Assembly: GCA_965263215.1 (NCBI GenBank)
Contig: OZ253663.1
Coordinates: forward strand, 1,116,001 to 1,180,000
Direction: 5' to 3'
DNA length: 64,000 nt
Source: UBA1672 sp965263215
GTDB taxonomy: Bacteria; Pseudomonadota; Alphaproteobacteria; Micavibrionales; Micavibrionaceae
Each line of letters begins with the position of its first letter. Position 1 is the stretch's first letter. The position numbers were made by a program, and so were the translations under genes. The notes below the pieces were generated by a model. The model saw only the letters and a list, made by a program, of their open reading frames with translations, was not told the origin of the DNA and searched no databases. Shown one piece after another: positions 37,053 through 46,078 of this stretch.

Positions 37053-38297
37053 CTATAAGTCCTTTTCCTTAGTCTTGTTCACCGTCTTTGACTTTAATCG
37101 CATAACAGATGGTGCAGAAAAGGTCGGGATATGAACAAAGCGCCTTTTTTGTATAATCTTTTCCCCGAAGATTGTGCGGTAAAAGGCTACGCAAATAAGG
37201 GCGATTAAATAAAGAGACATCATCCCGAAGAAACTTTGGTGTCCTAACTGAGATAGTAATATACCCGCAACGATAGGGCCAATCATCGAGCCGAAGGAAT
37301 TAAACAGAATAAGCGAGCGGCTAGCCGAGACGATTTGCGCCTTTTTAATCTGGTCGTTCATGTGCGTGATGGAAACACTGTAAAGAGATGTGACCATTCC
37401 GCCGAGTATGAAAATTAATATATACGAATAAGAATAAAGTGTAATAATCGCGGCACATATAATAGCTGCGCTAGTGGCAAATTTAATGACCATGCGACGG
37501 TCTATTTTATCGGATAATGGCCCCAAAATTACCGGGAATATAGTATTTCCCAGAATATAAACCCCCATGAAGATTGCAATCTCAGAAGCTGGTAAATTTA
37601 GGCTTTGTGCGTATATAGGGCCAAGACTTAACATCGTGCCGTTACAAAGGCCCGCGACAAAAACCCCTGTCATGGATAGTGGTGATATTTCCATCATGGT
37701 TTTAAAGGCTATGGGTTCCGGCTTTTTATAAGCAGGCGTTCTTTTATTGGTAAGTGTTATCGGGGCTAGTGCGAATGATATCATGATTGAGACGAGCACA
37801 AATAAATTCATACTGGTCAGCGGCGCAAGATTGATCAAAAATTGTCCTGTAAATAAGCCGCCATAAACGATTGAGACATAGGCACTGAAAATCGTGCCAC
37901 GCTGAGACTTATTGGCAATTTTGTTGAGCCAGCTTTCGGCGATGATAAATAAACCGGAAAAACAAAAGCCGGTCAGTAAGCGTACAGGTATCCAGAGCCA
38001 AGGATTAACAAAAAGCCCGTGAATAAGCACTGTCGTGGAGGCCATAGAGGCCAGGGCGGCAAAAACCCGCACATGTCCGACAGAGGCGATCAAGCCGGGG
38101 ATATAGCGACAACCGATTAGAAAGCCCGCATAGTACATCGCCATGATGATACCTGTGATTTCAACCGGAAAGCCTTCGGCATTTGCACGAAGGCTCAATA
38201 ACGTGCCCTGAAGGCCGTTACTGGTGGTTAGAATTCCAATGCCAAGCAAAAGAGGCCAGACGATTAGTAGGCGTTTAAATGCGGAAGATGAAGACAT
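37053..38297 (-). CDS. MFS transporter, YcaD-like
   Basis: A 414-residue major-facilitator protein with about twelve hydrophobic helices in two halves. The start (LLGIGILTTSNGLQGTLLSLRA) and loop 2-3 (GCRYIPGLIASVGHVRVFA) resemble the YcaD/Spns-type MFS. A second loop reads GPLSDKIDRRMVIKFA. The substrate is unknown. It lies between yejE and yejB on the same strand, which may be co-transcription by chance or a functional insertion. The tail is basic. Confidence 0.88.
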   Translation of the reverse strand: MSSSSAFKRLLIVWPLLLGIGILTTSNGLQGTLLSLRANAEGFPVEITGIIMAMYYAGFLIGCRYIPGLIASVGHVRVFAALASMASTTVLIHGLFVNPWLWIPVRLLTGFCFSGLFIIAESWLNKIANKSQRGTIFSAYVSIVYGGLFTGQFLINLAPLTSMNLFVLVSIMISFALAPITLTNKRTPAYKKPEPIAFKTMMEISPLSMTGVFVAGLCNGTMLSLGPIYAQSLNLPASEIAIFMGVYILGNTIFPVILGPLSDKIDRRMVIKFATSAAIICAAIITLYSYSYILIFILGGMVTSLYSVSITHMNDQIKKAQIVSASRSLILFNSFGSMIGPIVAGILLSQLGHQSFFGMMSLYLIALICVAFYRTIFGEKIIQKRRFVHIPTFSAPSVMRLKSKTVNKTKEKDL

Positions 38298-38385
38298 AAA
38301 TTTTACTCTAAAAAACCATTATGCGCGCAGCATATATGCCTTTATTAGAAAAACGTCAAGTATAATATTTGTAATAATAACAGAG

Positions 38386-39489
38386 TTATATATCACGACT
38401 TTCAAAGTCGATGCGAGGGTCAACCCAAACATAAACAAGGTCTCGGAATAAGTGCATTAAAACACTCATGAGGGAGAAGATATAAAGCGTGCCAAGTACC
38501 ACAGGATAATCACGGTTTATGATGCTTTCGTAACTGAGAAGTCCTAGTCCATCAAGAGAGAAAATAACCTCTATCAGAAGAGATCCCGTGAAGAAAATAG
38601 AAACGAAAACAGCAGGAAAACCAGCAATGACAATGATCATGGCGTTGCGGAATACATGCCCATACAGGACTTGGTTTTCGGATAAGCCTTTGGAACGTGC
38701 GGTCAGAACATAATGTTTTCCGATTTCATCTAAGAAGGAATTTTTGGTCAGCATGGTCAAGGATGCGAAGCCACTGATGACCATCGCCGCGGTAGGCAAA
38801 ACCATATGCCATGCGTAATCTGCAATTTGTTGAATCATGGTCATATCTTCCCATCCGTCTGATGTTAGGCCGCGCAAGGGAAAGAAGTCCCAATATCGAC
38901 CACCTGCAAATAAAACAATCAACAAAATCGCAAACATGAAGGAGGGGATAGCATAGCCAATGAATATGGCTGCGCTTGTCCATATATCAAAGTGAGAGCC
39001 ATCACGCACAGCCTTCTTGATGCCAAGCGGAATTGATATAAGATAAATGATCAGCGTGGACCAGAGCCCCAAAGAAATAGAGACCGGCATTTTTTCAACG
39101 ACAAGGTCCCATACGCCGACATCACGATAATAGCTTTGCCCAAGATCAAAAGTTAGATAATTTTTGATCATGATAAAAAAACGTTCATGTGCAGGTTTAT
39201 CAAAACCGTACATAGCTTCTAACTTTGCTATGAATTCAGGGTCAAGGCCTTGTGCACCTTTATAGCTGCTGTTTTCACCAACCGATGCTTTTGTAGCGCT
39301 GCTTGTGCCCATATCGCCACCACCGCCTGTAAACCGCGCAGTGGCTGATGTGTTGTGTCCTTGCAGCTCTGCTATCATTTTTTCAACGGGGCCACCGGGC
39401 ACAAATTGAATGATCACAAAACTGATGAGCATAATGCCGAACAATGTCGGAATCATAAGGAGCAGTCGTTTAAGGATATACGAAAACAT
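38386..39489 (-). CDS. yejB: Peptide/microcin ABC transporter permease YejB
   Basis: The second inner-membrane permease of the Yej importer, 367 residues. The start MFSYILKRLLLMIPTLFGIM and a large periplasmic loop (about 35-110) are typical. The segment YGFDKPAHERFFIMIKNYL precedes the core BPD-transport domain, whose EAA loop contains HYVLTARSKGLSENQVLYGHV. It is shorter than the Opp/Dpp permeases in no obvious way. It lies downstream of a TPR gene and its terminator. Confidence 0.94.
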   Translation of the reverse strand: MFSYILKRLLLMIPTLFGIMLISFVIIQFVPGGPVEKMIAELQGHNTSATARFTGGGGDMGTSSATKASVGENSSYKGAQGLDPEFIAKLEAMYGFDKPAHERFFIMIKNYLTFDLGQSYYRDVGVWDLVVEKMPVSISLGLWSTLIIYLISIPLGIKKAVRDGSHFDIWTSAAIFIGYAIPSFMFAILLIVLFAGGRYWDFFPLRGLTSDGWEDMTMIQQIADYAWHMVLPTAAMVISGFASLTMLTKNSFLDEIGKHYVLTARSKGLSENQVLYGHVFRNAMIIVIAGFPAVFVSIFFTGSLLIEVIFSLDGLGLLSYESIINRDYPVVLGTLYIFSLMSVLMHLFRDLVYVWVDPRIDFESRDI

Positions 39490-39530
39490 GAACGATATAA
39501 TAGGTGCGCGGACGTTATAAGTCTATGTGC

Positions 39531-39563
39531 AAAAAACGACGTAAAAAAGTTTTACGCCGTTTT
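39531..39563 (-). terminator. Rho-independent terminator after the TPR gene
   Basis: On the minus strand an 11-bp stem (ACGGCGTAAAA / TTTTACGTCGT, one G-U pair) with a 3-base loop is followed by six T. It lies 28 bp past the TPR stop and before the yejB start, so it separates the two transcripts. The plus strand also reads a hairpin followed by four T. Confidence 0.75.
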
Positions 39564-39590
39564 CCATGGTGAGTTCGTTTTTATGGTCGC

Positions 39591-40322
39591 TTAGTGGATG
39601 GATTTTGATTCCGCATGTCCACTGCGCTGATTAAATTCGTCAAATGCATTCGGTGTTTCCGATTCAACAAAGACAGATTCGAAATCTCTCAAGAGCTTAG
39701 ATTCGATATCCTCTAGCTTCTCAAGACGTATCTTTGCCGACACGTTATATGCACGCATTAATGTTTGTTCTCTTAATTCATCTCTGCCAAGAAGTTTGGC
39801 AACATAAGCTTTGTTACCAAGGACGGTTAAGTTCTCGGGATCAACCAACAAGGCTTTATCAGCAATTTTTAAGGCTTCTTCTTCGCGGCTTAAGTTCGCC
39901 AGAGCAAAACCTTTATTGATCATTGCATTTACGTTTCTTGGATCGTTTGCAAGAATTCTGTCTTCTCTTTCCAGAAGCTTGCTGTATTCATCTTTCAAAT
40001 GTTTGATGTATGCTTGCTGGAATTGTGCTTTTTCATCATCCGGATCTTCGGCAAGGCGTTGCCCGACGACCATTTCGGCCTCTTTATAATAGCCATCAAT
40101 AATCATGATATCGACTTCGTCATCACTATATTGTGGGTGATAGCCTGCTGCACTTTCCGGATTTAGAAAGTAATTACAATCGCTGCGTTCCATGAATGTC
40201 ATTAAGTCGTACGCAAGGCGCGCGCGAATAGAGCTGTCATCCACTGGTTCGTGACTAAGCGGATGTGCATATTTGAAATTAGATGAGGACCCACTGCCGG
40301 CGTATATCTCTTCTGGTAACAT
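39591..40322 (-). CDS. TPR-repeat protein
   Basis: A 243-residue protein with tetratricopeptide-like helical repeats in the middle (about residues 95-205; AMINKGFALANLSREEEALKIADKALLVDPE and a following NKAYVAKLLG), framed by an acidic N-terminus and a charged tail. TPRs usually scaffold protein-protein contacts. No signal peptide. The start at 40322 (MLPEE) follows GGGG at 11 bases; a TTG three codons earlier is less likely. The promoter shares a decamer with that of the giant gene. Confidence 0.8.
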   Translation of the reverse strand: MLPEEIYAGSGSSSNFKYAHPLSHEPVDDSSIRARLAYDLMTFMERSDCNYFLNPESAAGYHPQYSDDEVDIMIIDGYYKEAEMVVGQRLAEDPDDEKAQFQQAYIKHLKDEYSKLLEREDRILANDPRNVNAMINKGFALANLSREEEALKIADKALLVDPENLTVLGNKAYVAKLLGRDELREQTLMRAYNVSAKIRLEKLEDIESKLLRDFESVFVESETPNAFDEFNQRSGHAESKSIH

Positions 40323-40392
40323 GCTTATCAAACCCCAAATTTTTATAATTATGACTATATTTTTATATAGTGTGGCTTTTCACCTTATTAAG

Positions 40393-40422
40393 ATAGTACC
40401 GCTTTTGGTTGGTCAAAAGCAA
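40393..40422 (-). promoter_or_regulatory. Promoter-like pair sharing GGTACTATCT with the giant gene
   Basis: TTGCTT (40422-40417) and TACTAT (40398-40393) are separated by 18 bases, about 70 bases before the TPR gene start. The -10 region reads GGTACTATCT, identical to the same element at 4048-4057. The -35 is weaker here (three of six). Confidence 0.35.
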
Positions 40423-40457
40423 GGGTTTTTGTGGGTTTTTTTAGTTTTGGTGTGATT

Positions 40458-41078
40458 TTAACCCAAAAGCGGAACTATGTTCCAGTCTGTAACCCGCCAT
40501 TTACCTTGTGAAAAGGTCAATATCCCTATAGCGCCTGTTTTAAGCTTTATTGTGTGCTGTTTTGCAAAAGAATCGAAATCACCTGTGATATGCGGCGCGA
40601 ATCGAGCAATTCCGTTGGATGTTACAACGAAAGCAGTGCGGTCTATATCGCAGATACTTTCTGCGAATGTATGCCAGTTTTTGATGATTTCATCTGGATT
40701 AACTTTCCATCCATCAGGGACTGTCGCGTTTTTATCCCATTGTTCAACAGCTTTTACGCCAATACGTTTAATCACGGCTTCTTCTGTTTGGTTTTCATCA
40801 GGGCCGTAATCAATCTCATCAAACATATCCAGCGTTTCAATGGAGAGAGGTGATCCTGCAGACTGAAGAGCAAGATCAGCGGTCTCTTTTGTACGTTTTA
40901 AGGTCGCGCTATAGGCTATGTCAGGATTTAAATTATGTTCTTTAATATATACGCCTATCGCTTTGGCTTGCCGGCGACCTTTTTCAACTAAGGGGATGTC
41001 CGTACGTCCACCAACGCGTGTTGGTGTATCTTCAGGGCCAAATGTATTGCCATGACGGGCGATAATCAATGTTGTCAT
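40458..41078 (-). CDS. Histidine phosphatase family protein
   Basis: A 206-residue phosphoglycerate-mutase-like phosphatase. The catalytic RHGNT is at residues 8-12 (LIIARHGNTFG), followed by the DIPLVEKGRRQA segment. A second conserved region SATLKRTKETADL contains the Arg-Thr pair. The partner His lies in the region near FVVTSNGIARF, where the common G-H is not obvious. The start ATG shares its A with the kdsB stop (TAATG), so it is coupled to kdsB. The substrate is unknown. Confidence 0.88.
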   Translation of the reverse strand: MTTLIIARHGNTFGPEDTPTRVGGRTDIPLVEKGRRQAKAIGVYIKEHNLNPDIAYSATLKRTKETADLALQSAGSPLSIETLDMFDEIDYGPDENQTEEAVIKRIGVKAVEQWDKNATVPDGWKVNPDEIIKNWHTFAESICDIDRTAFVVTSNGIARFAPHITGDFDSFAKQHTIKLKTGAIGILTFSQGKWRVTDWNIVPLLG

Positions 41079-41887
41079 TATATTGGCTCACCGTGGTTTA
41101 ATATGTGGCTTTCGGCGCGGTCAATGTCTTCGGGGCTATCGACGCCGGATTGAATCATGCCTTCTTCAATTTCAAACTCAACGGTTTGTATGCGTATCCC
41201 GTTTTCCAACATGCGCAGTTGCTCTAATCCCTCAAGCTCTTCATAGACGCCTTGTTCGCACATGCAGAATTTTTCCAAAATGTCACTGCGAAACCCGTAC
41301 AATCCTAAATGCTGATGCACAGGCGAGTAGGGATCTTCACTACGTAAGACATCTTCCTTACGAATGGCGGGAATAATATTTTTTGAAAACCAGAGCGCTT
41401 GACCGTCATCTTTAACAATCGCGGTTGTACCGCTATAGGGGGTTTCTTTTTTACGATTGCGCAATCGATCCAGATCATCCCAACTCAGTCGGTGTACAGG
41501 GGTAATGACCTCAGCGCGTGGATTATCAATGAATGCAGAAATCATTTTTTGAATGACAGATGGCGGCGTGAAGGGGGCGTCCCCTTGTAAATTAATGACA
41601 AAATCAGGCCAATCGCTCATTTGTCTTATGGCGGATAAAACCCGATCTGAGCCTGTGCGGCAACTCGTCGGGGTGGGGATGCACGCGGCGCCAAGCTCTT
41701 CAACATGCTCGGCGATGCGTTTGTCTTCTGTGGTGACAAATACGCTGATATCGTCATAGGGTTCTGCTGCTTTTTGGGCGACTTCGAGGACACGTTGCAG
41801 CATCGTTTTGCCTGCAATCATGGCCAAGGGCTTGCCCGGAAAGCGTGTTGATCCATATCGTGCAGGTATCGCGATGGCGAGTTTCAT
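41078..41887 (-). CDS. kdsB: 3-deoxy-manno-octulosonate cytidylyltransferase (CMP-KDO synthetase)
   Basis: KdsB activates KDO with CTP for the inner core of lipopolysaccharide. The start KLAIAIPARYGSTRFPGKPLA, the NLQGDAPFTPPSVIQ region and EDPYSPVHQHLGLYGFR are family landmarks. I chose the ATG at 41887 with AGGT at 10 bases; an in-frame TTG two codons earlier is less likely. At 269 residues it is slightly above the usual 250. The product implies a KDO-containing outer membrane. Confidence 0.94.
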   Translation of the reverse strand: MKLAIAIPARYGSTRFPGKPLAMIAGKTMLQRVLEVAQKAAEPYDDISVFVTTEDKRIAEHVEELGAACIPTPTSCRTGSDRVLSAIRQMSDWPDFVINLQGDAPFTPPSVIQKMISAFIDNPRAEVITPVHRLSWDDLDRLRNRKKETPYSGTTAIVKDDGQALWFSKNIIPAIRKEDVLRSEDPYSPVHQHLGLYGFRSDILEKFCMCEQGVYEELEGLEQLRMLENGIRIQTVEFEIEEGMIQSGVDSPEDIDRAESHILNHGEPI

Positions 41888-41929
41888 GAACAAAAAACCT
41901 TTATATTGTGACGTTACTTTAAAATGACG

Positions 41930-43867
41930 TTACTTGGTTTTTTCTGTTTTTTCGACCTTTTTCGCATTGGCTGACCACCATGTTTGAGTAATCAATGGAT
42001 TCATGCCGGACAGTGTTTCGGGTCTTTGAATATTATTCCAGTATGCGATACGCCATTTCGGGTAATGCCACATGGGGATGACATAGTGATTCCAGAGCAA
42101 GATACGATCCATCGCACGTGTCTTCGTTATGAGATCATTGCGAGACTTCGCTTGAATAACACCCTCAATCAATTCATCAATCACAGGGTCTTTAATGCCA
42201 ATTAAGTTGCGTGACCCTTGCATGTCAGCTCTCTCGGATCCCCAAAACTCACGTTGTTCGTTACCCGGGGAATCGGACTGACCGAAACCACCAATCAGCA
42301 TATCAAAATCGAATGTGTCGGTGCGTCTCTGGAACTGTGCGGGATCAACAATCCGAAAGTTAGCACGTACTCCCATGCGTTCCATATTTTTGATAAATGG
42401 TAACACCCATCTTTCGTATATGGGAAGAAAATGCAATATTTCAAAACTTAATGTTTGAATGGTACCATCTTCCAGTGTTTTGAAACGGATACCATCTTCG
42501 TTTAACTGCGTGTAACCTGCGGATTCCAGTAACTCAATTCCTGCCTTAAGATTGCGGCGGTTTTTACCTGATCCGTCTGTTACTGGTGCTTTATATGCTG
42601 TTGTGAAAACCTCTTCGGGGATTTTTCCGCGGTAAGGTTTTAAAATTTCCAGTTCTTCTTCGCTTGGCAAACCAATGGACGCCAGATCGGAGTTTTCAAA
42701 GAAACTGTTGGTGCGCACATAGTCGCCATGAGCGAACTGTTTGTTAGACCATTCAAAATCCATCGCATACGAAAGTGCGTGTCGTACATTTTTATCTTGG
42801 AATAATGGTCGTCTTATATTGAATATATAGGCTTGCATACCGGCGGGTTGGTCATTTGATATTTCTTCTTTTGTAAGGTCTGCTTGCCTGTCGGGGGAAA
42901 CGATATATCCTTCTTTCCATATTTTGGCTGTGTTTTCTATTTTCACATCATAATCTTGTGATAGGAAGGCTTCGTGTGCGACGCTTTTGTCGCGGTAATA
43001 ATCAAAGACAACCTTATCAAAATTATTCATGCCTTTGAAAAACGGTAAATCTTTACCCCACCAATCCGGGTTGCGTTCATATTCAATCGTACGGCCGGGG
43101 ATGACTTTTCCGATTTTATATGGGCCACTGCCCAAGGGGATTTCCAATGATGTTTCATCGAATTTGCGGCCTTCCGCTGTCCAGTAATGTTTCGGTAAAA
43201 CTGTCATTTCCGCGATAATCAAGGGTAATTCAGTATTACCTTTGACCGCAAATTTAAAAGTTACGGTTTTATCGCCATCGGCTTCGATTGTTTCGACATC
43301 ATGCCAGTATGCCTTGAAAAAGGGCTGACCTTTTTCTGTAAGCGTTTTAAACGTCCATATGACATCTGCAGATGTTATCGGTGTGCCGTCATGCCACTTT
43401 GCTTCTTCGCGTAAATTAAAACGAACCCATGATTTATCTTCGGCAACAGTAATATCTTTTGCGATAATGCCATAGAGCGAGAAGGGCTCATCCCATGCAT
43501 TTTGCATTAGGCTTTCATAGTATAAACCACTGCGGATGAAGTTGTTTTTTAAACCTCCTGCAGGGTCACCTTTAACAATAAACGGATTAAGAGAGTCAAA
43601 CGTTCCGATAACGTGCTGTTTAAGCGTGCCACCTTTGGGGGCATCCGGATTGACGTAATCAAGGTGTGTGAAATCTGCGGGATATTTCGGCGTGCCGTGA
43701 AGGGCGATTGCATGGGCAGCTTCACCGCCAACATTGGGTTGAATCGCTGCTGCTTCTTCGGCATTTTGTTGTTCCTCAGTGTGTCCAAGCGAGGTCATAA
43801 ACAAGATATTTATGACGAGCAGAAACAAAACCAGACATAAGTTTAAGCGCAGAAGTGGTGTACCCAT
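41930..43867 (-). CDS. yejA: Peptide/microcin ABC transporter periplasmic binding protein YejA
   Basis: This solute-binding protein delivers oligopeptides to the Yej permease. The signal peptide is in the first ~30 residues (LCLVLFLLVINILFM core). The mature start then carries an AHAIALHGTPKYPADFTHLDYVNPDAPKG-type segment (HG-PKYP, DYVNPDAPKGG) characteristic of YejA. The remainder is a typical cluster-C extracellular solute-binding fold, 645 residues in all. The Yej components are encoded separately on the same strand (yejB and yejE nearby, yejF far away). Acidic residues after the signal peptide may extend the mature N-terminus. Confidence 0.94.
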   Translation of the reverse strand: MGTPLLRLNLCLVLFLLVINILFMTSLGHTEEQQNAEEAAAIQPNVGGEAAHAIALHGTPKYPADFTHLDYVNPDAPKGGTLKQHVIGTFDSLNPFIVKGDPAGGLKNNFIRSGLYYESLMQNAWDEPFSLYGIIAKDITVAEDKSWVRFNLREEAKWHDGTPITSADVIWTFKTLTEKGQPFFKAYWHDVETIEADGDKTVTFKFAVKGNTELPLIIAEMTVLPKHYWTAEGRKFDETSLEIPLGSGPYKIGKVIPGRTIEYERNPDWWGKDLPFFKGMNNFDKVVFDYYRDKSVAHEAFLSQDYDVKIENTAKIWKEGYIVSPDRQADLTKEEISNDQPAGMQAYIFNIRRPLFQDKNVRHALSYAMDFEWSNKQFAHGDYVRTNSFFENSDLASIGLPSEEELEILKPYRGKIPEEVFTTAYKAPVTDGSGKNRRNLKAGIELLESAGYTQLNEDGIRFKTLEDGTIQTLSFEILHFLPIYERWVLPFIKNMERMGVRANFRIVDPAQFQRRTDTFDFDMLIGGFGQSDSPGNEQREFWGSERADMQGSRNLIGIKDPVIDELIEGVIQAKSRNDLITKTRAMDRILLWNHYVIPMWHYPKWRIAYWNNIQRPETLSGMNPLITQTWWSANAKKVEKTEKTK

Positions 43868-43965
43868 TATTCATAATCCTTTTAAAAATTGTCGTATTCT
43901 ATATTAATGTTTTACGTAAAGTCACGCAGAAATATGAAAAATATATACGCAGAGAGGGGTGGTTT

Positions 43966-44916
43966 TTAAGAAGAGCCCGTGTAGACCCCCTGAAAATCAG
44001 GCTTTCCGAACAAAAACCCTTGCCCGTATTTCAAATCAAAATCCAAAATCTGTAACAGAGTTTCTTCGGTTTCTATTTTTTCTATAATGATTTCAATGCC
44101 ATTCACGTCCAGATTATGCTTGCGCGACAAAATATCTGAGAAGCCATTTTCTGTTTTGCTGCCTTTTAATAATGTTTCGGCAGCGATTTTGATGAAGTGA
44201 ATATTGTGTGTACGTAAATATTTGACGTCCTCGGGGATTTCCGCGACATGATCTAGCGAGAAACGGCAGCCTATATCAACAAGGCCGTTTATGATCTTTT
44301 GTTCCCCGGGGGAGAGCATCAGAAAGTCTCGATAATTAATTTCAAAGACAAGCGCACTTGCGATAGAGCGGTTGCGCGAAAGTATGCTCAGAAGACTGCT
44401 CATAAATAATCTGTTACGCAATGTCGCCGGTTTGATATTTATGAAATAGGCAAAATCGTTATCATGTTCTCGCCGTTGTTTACCGAGGATTTTAATACAA
44501 TGAGACAGAAGGAGAGCATCCAGGTGGCTGATCATGGGTTCGTTCGCGGCCAATGGCATATAATCCTGTGCGGCCAAATAAATGCCTGATTGCACGCGTA
44601 GTCTTCCGTAAAGCTCATAAAATAAAATACGGCGCTGGGGAAGGGTGACGATAGGCTGTATGAAGACATCAATATCGTTATGTTCTACGGCACTATACAG
44701 CCGCTCTCGAATAACCATGTCACCCGGCGTGATAGATTCGACGGTAGAGCCTTTGGTGAAAAATTCAATGTCTTGAATCTCTGTTTCGGCCTCGATGACT
44801 TCATCGTTGGCGTAGTATTGCTCAACGATATGATCAGGGGCAAGAAATGCCGGAACGACATTCTCAAAATTAGCATATTTTTCCTGTTCACCCATTCTGG
44901 GCTTTTTCTTGTCCAT
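43966..44916 (-). CDS. Degenerate EAL-domain protein (likely c-di-GMP effector)
   Basis: A 316-residue protein with a charged N-terminal ~90 residues and an EAL-type domain (about 75-310). The expected EAL reads ELY (RILFYELYGRLR). The INLS-like segment is FINIKPATL and the ELTE-like segment is LVFEINYRDF. DDFGTG is replaced by SLDHVAEI, so the second metal Asp is missing, and KID is IKIA. QGFLFGKP is retained. This suggests loss of phosphodiesterase activity and a binding role, as in alphaproteobacterial flagellar positioning proteins such as TipF (family knowledge). No membrane helix is seen. It lies between yejA and pyrD. Confidence 0.85.
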   Translation of the reverse strand: MDKKKPRMGEQEKYANFENVVPAFLAPDHIVEQYYANDEVIEAETEIQDIEFFTKGSTVESITPGDMVIRERLYSAVEHNDIDVFIQPIVTLPQRRILFYELYGRLRVQSGIYLAAQDYMPLAANEPMISHLDALLLSHCIKILGKQRREHDNDFAYFINIKPATLRNRLFMSSLLSILSRNRSIASALVFEINYRDFLMLSPGEQKIINGLVDIGCRFSLDHVAEIPEDVKYLRTHNIHFIKIAAETLLKGSKTENGFSDILSRKHNLDVNGIEIIIEKIETEETLLQILDFDLKYGQGFLFGKPDFQGVYTGSS

Positions 44917-45001
44917 GTAAAACAGCCATTTTTTTGTAATACAGAGTTACAATGCAAATGCTGTGCCGTTTTTTGAAGATGGTTAAATGTGATGTTTTTT
45001 A

Positions 45002-46075
45002 TTAAGCATCCACGCCGATAGCATCGCTGATGTTATGAAAGCCATCGCGATCAAGGAGTTGGAGTAATCCTTTATTGATATTGTTCGCGATATCAGGGCC
45101 TTCGTAAATCATACCCGTATATAGCTGCACGAGGCTTGCGCCGGCACGAATTTTCTCATAGGCATGTTCTGCCGTAGAGATGCCGCCAATACCGATAATA
45201 GGCAGGCTGCCCTTCGTTAGCTTGTAAAAATTGCGAATAACGTCTGTCGATTTATCCCGCAGTGGGGATCCACTTAAGCCACCTTTTTGGGCGCGGAAAT
45301 CTTCGGGTAAAGATGCGGGGCGATCTAATGTTGTGTTGGTTAGGATTACGCCTGCAACGCGTGCCTCTAACAATGTTTCTGCAATGTCTTTCTGCTGTTC
45401 TTCCGTTAAATCCGGTGCAAGCTTTACCAGTAAAGGCGTCGGGTGATCGCCACAAACGCGCCTTACGGTTTTCATAAGCTGAGCTAACAATTCTGATAAA
45501 GGTTCTTTTTCTTGCAAATCACGTAACCCCGGCGTGTTGGGCGATGATATATTCACCGTTATATAATCTGCTTGCTGCGCGAGTTCTTGTAACAAAAGGC
45601 GATAATCGGCCACCGGATTGGCTTGCCCTTTATTCATACCGATATTCACGCCGATAATGCCGTCATCCGGGCGGGCAGGATTGCTTCGGGCTTTATCCAG
45701 ATTAGGTTTAAAGACGCGCACACCGCCGTTCGGAAAGCCCATGCGGTTTATGACTGATCCGCTTTTTGGGTCGCGGAAAATGCGCGGTCGTGGATTGCCC
45801 CCTTGTGGTTTCGGGGTAACGGTGCCCGCTTCGGTGAAGCCAAAACCCAGCTTGAGCAACGGTACAATGACTTCGGCATTTTTATCAAACCCCGCCGCCA
45901 TGCCGACAGGGTTCTCGAATTTAAGGCCGAATATATTTTGTTCCAAAGAAGATGATTGTATCGGTTTACAAGACTTTACCATCCCTGTTTTCAGTGCCTT
46001 GATGGTTAAGCCGTGCGCTGTTTCCGCATCCATTTTGAAAATAGCCGGGCGGATTAATTGATAGAATTTTTGCAT
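45002..46075 (-). CDS. pyrD: Dihydroorotate dehydrogenase (quinone), class 2
   Basis: A membrane-associated flavoenzyme of pyrimidine synthesis that transfers electrons from dihydroorotate to quinone. The 357-residue length, the N-terminal helical segment (MQKFYQLIRPAIFKMDAETAHG), PVGMAAGFDKNAEV, the catalytic Ser region YITVNISSPNTPGLRDL and GIGGISTAEHAYEKI are typical. It starts 3 bp after pgsA, at the end of the ctrA operon. Confidence 0.96.
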   Translation of the reverse strand: MQKFYQLIRPAIFKMDAETAHGLTIKALKTGMVKSCKPIQSSSLEQNIFGLKFENPVGMAAGFDKNAEVIVPLLKLGFGFTEAGTVTPKPQGGNPRPRIFRDPKSGSVINRMGFPNGGVRVFKPNLDKARSNPARPDDGIIGVNIGMNKGQANPVADYRLLLQELAQQADYITVNISSPNTPGLRDLQEKEPLSELLAQLMKTVRRVCGDHPTPLLVKLAPDLTEEQQKDIAETLLEARVAGVILTNTTLDRPASLPEDFRAQKGGLSGSPLRDKSTDVIRNFYKLTKGSLPIIGIGGISTAEHAYEKIRAGASLVQLYTGMIYEGPDIANNINKGLLQLLDRDGFHNISDAIGVDA

Positions 46076-46078
46076 GTT

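Noticed and set aside
41909..41935. Direct repeat TGACGTTACTT twice, 16 bp apart, at the yejA stop
   Set aside because: Too short and overlapping the coding end; it lacks a partner or symmetry to suggest a site.
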